A stretch of DNA of 64,000 nucleotides, taken from contig NZ_JADEWG010000007.1 of assembly GCF_015207735.1 (NCBI RefSeq), positions 1-64,000 on the forward strand, read 5' to 3'. This DNA comes from [Phormidium] sp. LEGE 05292. GTDB lineage: Bacteria > Cyanobacteriota > Cyanobacteriia > Cyanobacteriales > Aerosakkonemataceae. The notes under the pieces were generated by a model that ran no database searches, was not told where the DNA came from, and worked only from the letters and a program-made list of their open reading frames with translations. Below, piece by piece: positions 33,845 to 43,700 of the stretch. Made by a program: the position numbers and the translations under genes. Each line of letters begins with the position of its first letter. Position 1 is the first letter of the stretch.

Positions 33845-36268
33845 TTATGGAGTAGTGAACATTGGAGTAACGTCCATAAAAATTCGCAATTCGCTGATTT
33901 TATCGCCTTGAAAACGCACGGTATCGGCGCAAGGAAGAGTAAACACTTTGCCGTCATGACGGACATAAGTGACATCCATTTCCACAATTACTAAATCTTC
34001 AGATAGCTGCCACATATTTTTCATGTGGTGATGCAGACCTTCACATTTTTCCAGGAAACCTACGGAAGAGTCTTTAATACCTTGATGTCCGTAAACTACT
34101 GGGAAATTACCAAATTGGTACAAAGCATCTTCAGTAAAGAAGTTGACGAAATTATTGATATTCATTGCTTCGCCAGCAAGGAATAATTGCTTGAGAATAT
34201 CAATTTTAGAGCCGGAATATTTAGGCCATTTTTTAGTATGAGGCCATTCCCATTTGGTTGCTGTTGCTGTCATCATAGTTCCATTCTCCCTAATTGCGTC
34301 TGATGCCCAAGGAAAGTTTCTTCCAGTTTGTTGGTTATATTCTTGTTGCGCCCGTTTAAAGTTTTTCAGGGCGGTTCTTCTGACTTGGTTAAATTCTAAT
34401 TGTTCGCCATTTGGCCCTTTGCAATAAAATAATGCCCAGCCGTCAAAGTCGCCGGGAAATTCAGTTTTAGCAAAGGAATGTCCGGCTTTTCTTCTTTCGG
34501 CTTCGGAGTTAATATGAATAGTTTTGTTAACTACAACGTTGGTCATTCCCCGCTTTTGACATTCGTCTTCTAGCATTTGGGCGAAATCGTTTAAATCAAC
34601 ATCATCTTTGACGTGAAAAGAGATGTGGGGTACGTTTGCAAAACCAACGGAAGAAGGGACTTTGCTAAAAACGTTGGGGGCTTTTGGTGATAGTTTGGCA
34701 TCCCGGAAGTGAATCACTTCTACACAAGTGTTGCCGAAGGAAATAAACCTAACATCTAGGGATTCTTGGGTATTATCTCTAATGTTGGGAACGCCAACAC
34801 TGCGGGGGTTGATCCCTTTTTGCAGGGCTTCTATTTCATCTTTTTGGAAGAGGAGATTATGCAAATCTTCGCCATAAAATCCGTCGCCTCCGATCGCAAT
34901 TTTTCCCCCCAACACCTCAGTGTAAAACTCTATAGCTTTGTCCATATCGTCTACAGTTATCCCGAAGTGTTGTACACCTTGGAGGTATTGCGCTAAACTG
35001 GATTTTCCATTGGAATTGCCGTTGCTTAAAGGTGATTCTGAACTGTAATTATTAGTACCGACATTTGCGATCATTTCTGTTACCTTGGAACTACCTTTTC
35101 CTATTTGTGTAATTTGTCCTGCGTCAACAAAAGTGTAAGTAGCTCGCTCTGGTAGAGCGTTGATTTCTTTGATATAATTTCCCTGGTCTTTAGTAGCAGC
35201 TAAATAGTCTTTTGATGTAAAAAACTGCTGCATTTGATGATAGTTGGCAAAAGCAATTTCAAAAGCTGCTTGATATTGCTTTTCTGGTGGTTCATAATGT
35301 GGATCGCTAGGAGCATGAGGACGAGGGTCAAATAAATGCAGCCTAAATTTTAAAATTTCTTGATTTTTGCTAATAGCTGGAGCAAAGGTGTCGCTCATGT
35401 ATTGGCGAAATTCTGCTAAACTTGCGCCATCTGTTTTTTTAATTAAAACATGGAGTTTAATTGCGTCTATTGCTCCATTTGTATCGGCTTTTTCTAGGCG
35501 ATCGACATAACTAACCGAATTTCCCGGACTAGTTGTATAACCAACTGCTTTACTAAACAAATTCTTGCCATCATTTTCCAGAAGATAAGCTGATTGAAAA
35601 TAACTTTGTCGATCGCTCTCACTAGCAAAAGTTATTTCGGAAATTCCATCACAACGTTCTATTTCTGTAGCAGTTGATTTTATCCCATTTAAAGTAGGCC
35701 AAATATCAATAGGTTGCGGATCTAGATGATGTTGCCAATTTTGATATTGACCTGGTAATTTTGCTCCTAATGAGCCATTAACATTTCTCCAATAATCGCT
35801 GAAAAGTGCTGTATTTAGATCCTGCTTTTTCCACAGGAGAGCGTAAAAGGCGACTGTTTGTTGGCGATCGCGTATTGCATAATCAGGTATCATTATTGCC
35901 GTCCCCTGTCCGCCGATTTTACCAAAAATTTCCTTAAGTGCGCCGAAGCAACCTGCAACTTTATTAAACCCCGCGTACACGCACATAAATAATAGTAATT
36001 CTTCGATTTCTTCGCGAGTTGCTCCCTGTTTGAGAGCCATATCTATGTGTGCAGGAAAGGGGTTGCCGGGACCATTATGGCTTTGATTAACTATGTCGAT
36101 CGCGATCGTAATTAACGCTTTAGTTTTTTGGTCAATTAAGGGCAAACCCCAGACTTCACCAGCTACGCGAGTAACAAAGTCACCAAACTTCGGATTAATT
36201 TTTTTTAAACCCTCTTGCAGTTCTTTATCATCTAAAACCGCATTTTTATAAGATTGGTTATTTGTCAT
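33845..36268 (-). CDS. CMD-EthD-VOC-SnoaL fusion protein
   Basis: An 807-residue fusion. Residues ~1-115: carboxymuconolactone-decarboxylase/AhpD-like domain (GLPLIDQKTKALITIAIDIV, FMCVYAGFNKVAGCFGALKE) without the AhpD C-x-x-C pair. Residues ~125-410: two EthD-type ferredoxin folds (FYALLWKKQDLNTALFSDYW, LHVLIKKTDGASLAEFRQYM). Residues ~435-645: a VOC/glyoxalase-type domain (VQHFGITVDDMDKAIEFYTE, VPHISFHVKDDVDLNDFAQM, GPNGEQLEFNQV). Residues ~680-807: SnoaL/NTF2-like (VTYVRHDGKVFTLPCADTVR). The first two modules repeat, in the same order, the separate products of 37990-38346 and 36370-37944. I know no characterised protein with this architecture. All modules suit small oxygenated organic substrates; chemistry unknown. 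Confidence 0.82.
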   Translation of the reverse strand: MTNNQSYKNAVLDDKELQEGLKKINPKFGDFVTRVAGEVWGLPLIDQKTKALITIAIDIVNQSHNGPGNPFPAHIDMALKQGATREEIEELLLFMCVYAGFNKVAGCFGALKEIFGKIGGQGTAIMIPDYAIRDRQQTVAFYALLWKKQDLNTALFSDYWRNVNGSLGAKLPGQYQNWQHHLDPQPIDIWPTLNGIKSTATEIERCDGISEITFASESDRQSYFQSAYLLENDGKNLFSKAVGYTTSPGNSVSYVDRLEKADTNGAIDAIKLHVLIKKTDGASLAEFRQYMSDTFAPAISKNQEILKFRLHLFDPRPHAPSDPHYEPPEKQYQAAFEIAFANYHQMQQFFTSKDYLAATKDQGNYIKEINALPERATYTFVDAGQITQIGKGSSKVTEMIANVGTNNYSSESPLSNGNSNGKSSLAQYLQGVQHFGITVDDMDKAIEFYTEVLGGKIAIGGDGFYGEDLHNLLFQKDEIEALQKGINPRSVGVPNIRDNTQESLDVRFISFGNTCVEVIHFRDAKLSPKAPNVFSKVPSSVGFANVPHISFHVKDDVDLNDFAQMLEDECQKRGMTNVVVNKTIHINSEAERRKAGHSFAKTEFPGDFDGWALFYCKGPNGEQLEFNQVRRTALKNFKRAQQEYNQQTGRNFPWASDAIRENGTMMTATATKWEWPHTKKWPKYSGSKIDILKQLFLAGEAMNINNFVNFFTEDALYQFGNFPVVYGHQGIKDSSVGFLEKCEGLHHHMKNMWQLSEDLVIVEMDVTYVRHDGKVFTLPCADTVRFQGDKISELRIFMDVTPMFTTP

Positions 36269-36311
36269 CTTAAGTGCTGATTAAAAAAGTAGTGAATTTT
36301 GAGTTTTTATT

Positions 36312-36350
36312 GGGGACTGGGGACTAGGAAAGTTTTGAGTTTTGAATTCT
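36312..36350. repeat. Short tandem G-rich repeat (GGGGACT type)
   Basis: The gap between the EthD gene and the large fusion contains ggggactggggactagg followed by an AT-rich stretch and a C-rich tail. It is the same class of heptamer repeat as at 1191-1222. Confidence 0.55.
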
Positions 36351-36369
36351 CCCCATCCCCCCATCTCTT

Positions 36370-37944
36370 CTATGTGGTGATTAATTGAATTAACTCATTA
36401 GGTGCGTAAACATCACGATAGAAAGTCAATTGTTCGGTTTTCAAATAACAACCTCCGCGATGTCCGCGACGTACCCAAGTTACATTTCCTTTGGCGAGTG
36501 TTTCGTTAGTTTCGTCGTCTACACACTTCCATTCAAAGTAGGTAACTTCGCCGTGAAACATCACAATAGGCCAACACATTGTTACCCCTGGTTGTGCAAT
36601 TAAAGCCCACCAATGTTTTTCCCGTTCTTTTTGTTCACCTAAGCCAAAATAAGGCCCGTCTTGACACAAATAAACTAGGTCATCGCGATATTCACCTGTT
36701 AAGATATCGCCTCTGCCTTGTCGCAAAGCTTCGCAGTGAGTCGGCCACCATTCGCGGTTTTCTCTCTCAATTTGTTCTAAGGTGTAATTGGAGCTAATTT
36801 CGGGCATAATTCGCTCTTTCATTGCCACATATTTTTCGGCATCTTCAATCAATTTTTTGGCAACGTAAGAGCTAACAAGTCCGGGGCGAGAATAGTCTGC
36901 GGAGAGGTCTTTGTAATAATTTTGGCGCTTTCTGACAGCTGTTTGTCCATTTTGAGAAGTTTGGTGTCCGTTGGTAGAACCATTGCCATTTGTAGAGGTG
37001 GAATTTAATTGTTGGTACAGCATAAGCGATTCGATATCCTGTTGTAATTGGTTGGTTGCACCGATGTTGGAAATTAATTCTGCGACTGAAGAACTGCGTT
37101 GTCCTGCTAAGGTCATTTCGTCGTTATAGACGAATGCGTAAGCTGTTCTTTCGGGAAATGGTCTAACAGCTTTCACATATTTGGGCAGGTCTTTGACTAT
37201 GGTTTGACATTCTGGAGAATTTAAAACTATTTCCAGATCCAAGCGATTTCCAAAAGCAATTTCAAAAGCAGCGTCATAAGATTTTTCTCTGGGTTCAGAG
37301 TGAGCTACTCCGGCTGCATCTGGGCGGGAAAGATCGACTTCATCAAATAGATGAAGGCGGAATTTTATGACTCTGGGATGTTTAGCAATGGCGGGAGCAA
37401 AAGTTTCTTTTAAGTATTTCCGAAATTCTTCTACGCTTGCGCCATCAGCTTTTCTCACCATGACGTGGAATTTTTCTGCATCAACTTTGCCGTTGGGAAC
37501 GCCGTTATCAATGCGATCGACATAAGTGATAGAATTACCTGGACTGCTGTTATATCCGATCGCTTTACTAAAGATATTGTGTTCGTCATCCATCAAAATG
37601 GCAGCAGATGTAAACCAAGTTTGACGGTCTTGTTCGCTTCTAAAAGTTAACTCGGCTATTCCATGAAATTGTTCATCTTCAGAGGAAGCTTGCACCAGAC
37701 CACCTAAACTAGGCCACAGACCGCCTTCATTTGGGGCAACGTGAAATTGCCAATATTGATGTTGTCCAGGTAAGCGGGCGCAAACTGGGCCGTGAACGTT
37801 TCGCCAATAGTCGTCGAAAAGTTCTAAGCTAATGCCTTTTCTTTTCCACAACAGCACGTAAAAGGCAACTTTTCCTTCGCGATCGCGTGCTGAATAATCA
37901 GCCTTAGTAATTGTTGATTCTAGTGATTGTTTCGCCAACAGCAT
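36370..37944 (-). CDS. EthD-type tandem domain protein with C-terminal SnoaL-like domain
   Basis: A 524-residue protein. Residues ~15-300 are two EthD-like folds: VAFYVLLWKRKGISLELFDD, YWRNVHGPVCARLPGQ, FHVMVRKADGASVEEFRKYL and FAPAIAKHPRVIKFRLHLFD. These match the EthD part of the 33845-36268 fusion closely. A linker rich in Asn/Ser/Gln follows, and residues ~345-524 form a more divergent NTF2/SnoaL-like domain (WWPTHCEALRQGRGDILTGE, WVRRGHRGGCYLKTEQLTFY). Its upstream neighbour encodes the stand-alone CMD-like domain. Confidence 0.8.
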   Translation of the reverse strand: MLLAKQSLESTITKADYSARDREGKVAFYVLLWKRKGISLELFDDYWRNVHGPVCARLPGQHQYWQFHVAPNEGGLWPSLGGLVQASSEDEQFHGIAELTFRSEQDRQTWFTSAAILMDDEHNIFSKAIGYNSSPGNSITYVDRIDNGVPNGKVDAEKFHVMVRKADGASVEEFRKYLKETFAPAIAKHPRVIKFRLHLFDEVDLSRPDAAGVAHSEPREKSYDAAFEIAFGNRLDLEIVLNSPECQTIVKDLPKYVKAVRPFPERTAYAFVYNDEMTLAGQRSSSVAELISNIGATNQLQQDIESLMLYQQLNSTSTNGNGSTNGHQTSQNGQTAVRKRQNYYKDLSADYSRPGLVSSYVAKKLIEDAEKYVAMKERIMPEISSNYTLEQIERENREWWPTHCEALRQGRGDILTGEYRDDLVYLCQDGPYFGLGEQKEREKHWWALIAQPGVTMCWPIVMFHGEVTYFEWKCVDDETNETLAKGNVTWVRRGHRGGCYLKTEQLTFYRDVYAPNELIQLITT

Positions 37945-37989
37945 AAGCGTAATTTTGGGAATTTACAAGAAAATAAATTTGATTTCTGC

Positions 37990-38346
37990 TTAGGATTGTG
38001 AACCTAAAATTTCATTCAATGCCCCAAAGCAACCTGCCACTTTATTGAAGCCTGCATAGACGCACATAAATAACAGTAATTCTTCTATTTCGGCGCGAGT
38101 TGCTCCTTGCTTCATCGCCATATTAACGTGCGCTCCAAAAGGACTTCCAGGCCCTACTTGGTCTTGAATTACTACATCAACAGCAACAGTAATTAAAGCT
38201 TTGGTTTTTTGATCGATTAATGGTAAACCCCAAGCTTCTCCGGCTACGCGAGTTACGAAATCCCCAAATTTTGGGTTAATTTGACTCAATGCTGCTTGTA
38301 GTTCTTTGTCGTCTAATACGGCATTTTTGTAAGGCGTTGTCATCAT
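37990..38346 (-). CDS. Carboxymuconolactone decarboxylase-like protein
   Basis: A 118-residue AhpD/CMD-fold protein: FVTRVAGEAWGLPLIDQKTK, ALITVAVDVVIQDQVGPGSP, FGAHVNMAMKQGATRAEIEE and LLLFMCVYAGFNKVAGCFGA. No C-x-x-C pair is present, so an AhpD-like thiol peroxidase role is unlikely; gamma-carboxymuconolactone decarboxylase-like chemistry or binding is more plausible. It is almost the same sequence as the N-terminal module of the 33845-36268 fusion and resembles slr1853 of the Synechocystis icfG locus. Confidence 0.88.
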   Translation of the reverse strand: MMTTPYKNAVLDDKELQAALSQINPKFGDFVTRVAGEAWGLPLIDQKTKALITVAVDVVIQDQVGPGSPFGAHVNMAMKQGATRAEIEELLLFMCVYAGFNKVAGCFGALNEILGSQS

Positions 38347-38432
38347 AGTTTCACGCTTGTTGCTAATAGTTTTTATTTGTTCTTTTGCACATTATTTTGG
38401 CAAATAACGAGGTGTGAAAAACTTAAAATTTC

Positions 38433-39137
38433 CTAAATTTTGAAGGGTTCACCGTAGCTTTCGCTGTAACAAACCTGCTCAATTTTAAAGCGTCCTCCGT
38501 ATAATTTAAATGGTTCGGTTGCATAACCAAGGGGTAACAAACAGCACACATCTAAATGTTCTGGAATGTTGAAGGCTTCTTTAACTTGGGCGGTGATAAA
38601 TCCTTCCATTGGGCAACTATCTACCCCAAAACTTTTAGCCACAATCATAATATGTGCAACTGCTAGCATTGTGTGGCGATTTGTCCAAGCTTCTACTGAT
38701 TCAAAGCAGGGGTGATATTGAAACAAAACTGGGATTTGCTCTCGCATATAATTGGCGAAAGCTTCATTCATTGCTTGAGCTTCTATGCCTAGTTTAATAA
38801 TACTTTCAATGTATTCTGGTTGGGAAACTAGGCGATCGCCACAACAAATCAAAACTACAGGGGCTTCACTGATTTGACGTTGATTAAAAGCACAGGCTTT
38901 TAGCTTCTCCTTGTTTTCTTGTTGCTTGACTACAATAAAGCGCCAAGGTTGCAAATTATATCCTGAAGGTGCTCTTACTCCTAAACGTAAGATTTCTGAA
39001 AGTACTCCTTCAGGAATCGGATCGGGGCGAAAACTCCGGGCTGCACGTCGTTCTTCAACAGCTTCTTTCAAGCCTACGATCGGTTGTGCTTCCATGCTAC
39101 TCCTGATTGCTAGCTGCTCTTTACTTGAAGTATTCAA
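38433..39137 (-). CDS. Nitroreductase family FMN oxidoreductase
   Basis: A 234-residue nitroreductase-fold protein. FMN-binding motifs are VEERRAARSFRPDPIPEGVL, LRLGVRAPSGYNLQPWRFIV and a late LLPLGYATEPFK. It is the first gene of the minus-strand block (22919-39137), 86 bases upstream of the CMD-like gene, so a promoter probably lies in 39138-39350. NAD(P)H-dependent reduction of a quinone, enone or nitro compound is expected; placed before EthD/CMD/SnoaL genes, it may supply a redox step for the same substrate. Confidence 0.87.
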   Translation of the reverse strand: MNTSSKEQLAIRSSMEAQPIVGLKEAVEERRAARSFRPDPIPEGVLSEILRLGVRAPSGYNLQPWRFIVVKQQENKEKLKACAFNQRQISEAPVVLICCGDRLVSQPEYIESIIKLGIEAQAMNEAFANYMREQIPVLFQYHPCFESVEAWTNRHTMLAVAHIMIVAKSFGVDSCPMEGFITAQVKEAFNIPEHLDVCCLLPLGYATEPFKLYGGRFKIEQVCYSESYGEPFKI

Positions 39138-40160
39138 AGGAATCGGGAAGTTTTGGGGAAATCGAGAATTTGTTTTGCTAAGTTTCTATAGGTTGTCAAA
39201 ATGGGAAAATCGGTTTCCGGTGCAATTTCCTCTGCTTTATCTGTCTATAGTTATATATGTATTCCAACTAACAAAAATTCTGTATGGAATAAAAACTGGG
39301 ATACTTGTTTGTAAGACAGAAAGCGGAAATTGGCTGGAAATTGGGTGATGATTGTCTGCTTTTAATTTCTAGAAACTGATTCAAAATTACGCCGATCTTA
39401 TTAAGATAAGCATGGCTGGTGAACCCACAAATTCTTAAATTAATCTGAAGAATTTACTCACAGCATTATTACTCCCTATCTCTACAACAGGCAACAAACT
39501 ACACTACTCACACCATCAATTCAGGAAATTTTTTGGAAAAGTCTATTATCTGCATTTGAATTTTATTGTTTGCTTAGAGGTAACTTTCTCACTGGTTCTA
39601 GCTTCTAGGATTATTGAACCGAACACAGTGATTACCATCACTTATGTATAAGTTTTTGCGATCGCCTTTTTAGGTTCAGCATTAAAAAATTTGTTAGGGT
39701 AATATCCTAGTCCACAGTCAGACAAAATGCAAGAGCAACAAGTCTTACTAGGTATTAATTACTGTTGCTTGGATTGCAGAAGTTACAGGAAAACTAGAAA
39801 AACTTTGTTGCAGAATTACACTTCAATTTTTCATCCTTACCTATTACCTGTTACCCAAGTGACAACTTATACATACTTTGGTTCTAAATAAAAGTTTATG
39901 CAGGTTGTTTTCCTCAAAGTTATTGATTATTGTTAAAGATTTACCATAAGAGTTAGATTCGTTTCTAATAATTTTCTTTAAGCTACTCTCTTCTTTAACT
40001 AAACTTAATCTTAATTACACTTAATTATTCGGAATAGATATTAACAAAACAATTAACAACCATAAAGTTACATGGTTATTAAGCAATTTTACATAGTTCT
40101 CTAACTTCTCTAAGAAGTTGGGGGTCTCGCTTAAATTACAAAGTTTTGGGATAAGTATCG
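39138..40160. other. Long AT-rich noncoding stretch
   Basis: About 1 kb between divergent transcription units with no convincing gene on either strand. It should contain the promoter of the nitroreductase block. A short inverted word (aacttctctaagaagttggg, about 40105-40124) resembles the hairpin at 22873-22905. The composition and adjacent TPR remnant suggest eroded former genes. Confidence 0.5.
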
Positions 40161-40382
40161 GTGCAGACAAATAGTAAAAAGAAAACTGAAGCCGATCGAC
40201 TTTTACAGCAATTTCGGGGGATGCTGACAATTCTGTGGGAGACTAAGGCAAGGCGATCGAATATCATCAACAAAGTTTAGTTATTGCACGAGAAATGGGT
40301 AATCACCAAGTTGAAGGAAATTCACGAGGAAGCCTCGGCAATGCTTACTATTCCAAATGGGGGATAGAAAACAGGGAACAAT
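40161..40382 (+). pseudogene. Remnant of a TPR protein gene
   Basis: Frame 1 from a GTG at 40161 reads KKKTEADRLLQQFRGML, like the start of cyanobacterial TPR/CHAT proteins. In another frame from 40250 a single TPR reads KAIEYHQQSLVIAREMGNHQ and then GNSRGSLGNAYYSKWG before a stop at 40380-40382. The two parts are joined by an out-of-frame deletion, and everything downstream is lost. Confidence 0.72.
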
Positions 40383-40745
40383 AACAGTGATAATTGTTCT
40401 TGTTTTGGTTAATTATAATCACTAGGTATAAAAGAGCTTATTTTGGATCTATCTTTAGAAATATTTTGTCTTTTGTAAATTAAATAACAGTGATGATGTA
40501 TTAGCAAAAAAAAGTGTTAAATAAGGGAAATTACGGTTACAAAAAATGTTCAATTGTATAAAAATAAAGGTAACTGAAGTGGTTGATTTTGTAAGGATAA
40601 AATATAGGGGATAAATTTTGGATAAGTCGTTAGTTTTTACTATTTATGAGAACTCTTGATTGTAAGGGAGCAATTTGAGCAGTTTGTCTTAGTATTTCTG
40701 ATTGAACTATATTCTCGAAATTATTAATGATATGTAGGAAAAAGC

Positions 40746-43700
40746 ATGAGCAAGAACTTCCAATCTGGAAATTCGCCAGCGCCAGAGCAACAGGAAATAG
40801 TGAATGAAACGCTAGAACGGTTAGTTGCAGAGCGAACTGCTGCACTGGAAGAGGAATTATTCCAACTTCAGGCAGAACTTAGGGTGCGTAAAGAACGGTT
40901 TGAAGCGTTTTTCTCTGCTATGTCTCAGTTGGTTTGGGTGGCGGATGTGAAAGGAAGAGTACATGATACAGTGAGTTGGAGGGCTTTCACTGGACAGACG
41001 GAAGCAGAAGCTAGAGGTTTGGGTTGGTTAGATGCCATTCATCTTGACGATCGCCAAATAGTTGTGAAACTTTGGCAGCAAGCGGTGGCAACACAAAGTT
41101 TTTACAATGCAGAATACAGACTCCGCTCTAAAGATGGAACCTACCGCTATTTTATGGCGCAAGGTGTTCCGGTTTTAAATGAGGATGGTAGCATTCGGGA
41201 GATCGTGGGAATTTCTACAGATGTTCACGAACGGCTTGCCACGCTTCGGGAACGCAAAGCCGCAGAAGATGCTCTCAAACAAAGCGAAGAACGTTTCCGA
41301 TCTTTAATGGAAGCTACTGCTCAAGTTATTTGGAACACGAATGCTGAAGGCGAACTAATTAACGAACAACCGACTTGGAGCAAATTCAGCGGACAGACTT
41401 TTGCCGAGTATCAAAGCTGGGGTTGGCTCGATATAATTCATCCAGACGATCGCAAATATGTTGCCAATCGTTGGGCGAAAGCTGTTAATGAGCGATCGTT
41501 ATATGAAGTTGAATTTCGGATGCGCCGCCATGATGGTGAATATCGCTACATGAGTTGTCGTGCTGTACCAATTTTAAATCCCGATCGGACGATTCGCGAA
41601 TGGATAGGTGCAAATACAGATATTACTGAACGTCAGCAAGCTGAAGCAGCATTAAGGCAAAAAGAATCGCAATATCGGAGTATTTTTGAATCTGTTAAAG
41701 ATGGGATTGGGATTTATGAATTAGAAAGTGGAAACATAATTGCTGCCAACCCTGCACAGGCAAAAATACACGGCTATACAGTAGAAGAATTTCTGAAATT
41801 AGCACCCGGAACTTTTATTCATCCTGACTATTACTTTCTGTTTCCAGAGTTTATTAAAACTGTAAGGGCGGGTAAACAATTTTCCTGCCAAGCTATTGAT
41901 TTATGTAAAGATGGTACTCCTATTGATGTTGAAGTTACAGCAGTTCCTTATTGGCAAGATGGTAAGCTTTATGCACTGTCGGTAGTGCGGGATATTACCG
42001 AGTCCAAACAAGCAGAAATCGCCCTGCAACAAAGCGAACAGAGATTTCGATCGCTAATTGAAGCCACCGCTCAAATCATTTGGAACACAAATGCTCAAGG
42101 CGAACTATTCCCCAATCAATCTGCTTGGACTAACTTCACAGGACAGAGTTTTGCCGAATACAAAGGCTGGGGTTGGTTAGATGCGATTCATCCAGAGGAT
42201 CGAGCGCACACAGCTAAAGCTTGGTCAACCGCAGTAGCTAACCGCACCCCTTACCAAGTTGAGCATCGTTTGCGTCGTTATGATGGCGAGTATTGCTACA
42301 TGAGCGTCAGAGCAGTGCCGATTTTAGAAGCTAATGGTAGCATTCGTGAGTGGATTGGGGTACATACTGATATTAAAGAACGTCGGCAAGCTGAAATTGC
42401 CCTGCAACAAACCGAACAGAGATTTCGATCGCTAATTGAAGCCACCGCCCAAATCATTTGGAACACAAATGCTCAAGGTGAACTATTCCCCAATCAATCT
42501 AGTTGGAGCAACTTCACAGGACAGACTTTTGCCGACTACAAAGACGGGGGTTGGGCCAAGGTAATTCATCCAGAAGACCTATCCCGCGTTGCTAAAGCTT
42601 GGTCAACCGCTGTTGCTAACGGCACACTTTTCCAAGACGAGTTTCGTATACGTCGTCATGATGGCGAGTATCGCTACATGAGCGTCAGAGGAATACCAAT
42701 TTTAGATGCTGATGGTAGCGTTTGCGAGTGGATTGGTGCAAGTACCGATATTACAGAACGTCGGCAAGCTGAAATCGCCTTGCAACAAAGTGAACAGAGA
42801 TTTCGATCGCTAATTGAAGCCACCACCGATATCATTTGGAACACTAATGCTCAAGGCGAACTATTCCCCAATCAATTTAGTTGGAGCAACTTCACAGGAC
42901 AGACTTTTGCCGACTACAAAGGCTGGGGTTGGCTTAAAGCCATTCATCCAGACGATCATCCCTATACTAGTAAAATTTGGTTAGCCGCAGTTGCTAACAG
43001 CACACCTTACGAAGTTGAGTATCGCGTGCGCCGTCATGATGGCGAGTATCGCTACATGAATACCAGAGCGGTGCCGATTTTGGAAGCTGATGGCAGCGTT
43101 CGCGAATGGATTGGTATATGTGCTGATATTACAGAACGCAAGAAAGCAGAAATCGCCCTTACTAAAGCTAAAGAAGCAGCGGAAACAGCTAATCGGGCAA
43201 AAAGTGAATTTCTCGCCAATATGAGTCATGAGTTACGGACTCCACTTAATGGGATTATTGGTTATGCTCAAATTCTGTTGCGGGGTAGAACTTTAATTGA
43301 AGAAGATCGATCGCGCATAGAAGTAATGTACCAATGCGGTTCCCATTTACTCACCTTAATTAATGACATTTTAGATTTGTCGAAAATCGAAGCGCAAAAA
43401 ATGGAATTATTGCCAACTGATTTTCACTTTCCCGCATTTCTCCAAGGGGTTGCTGAAATGTGCCGCATTCGCGCCGAACTTAAGGGAATCCAATTTTATT
43501 ATCAATCTGCTACTGAATTGCCGATCGGGATTCACGCCGATGAAAAACGGTTGCGCCAAGTATTAATTAACCTGCTGACAAATGCGATCAAATTTACCGA
43601 TACAGGTAGCGTCACCTTCACCGTTAGCTTCGCAGCACCAGGAAAAATTCGCTTTCAAGTCCGCGATACAGGTATTGGCATCGCCTCGGAAAAATTGGAA

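Noticed and set aside
39138-40745. Possible small genes in the gene desert (for example minus-strand frame 40021-40230)
   Set aside because: No ribosome binding site or recognisable motif; the frame overlaps the TPR relic in the opposite sense.
42039-43140. CRISPR-like array suggested by evenly spaced repeats
   Set aside because: Spacing is 378 bases, in frame, and every unit encodes a PAS domain; no short direct repeats with unique spacers exist in the window.
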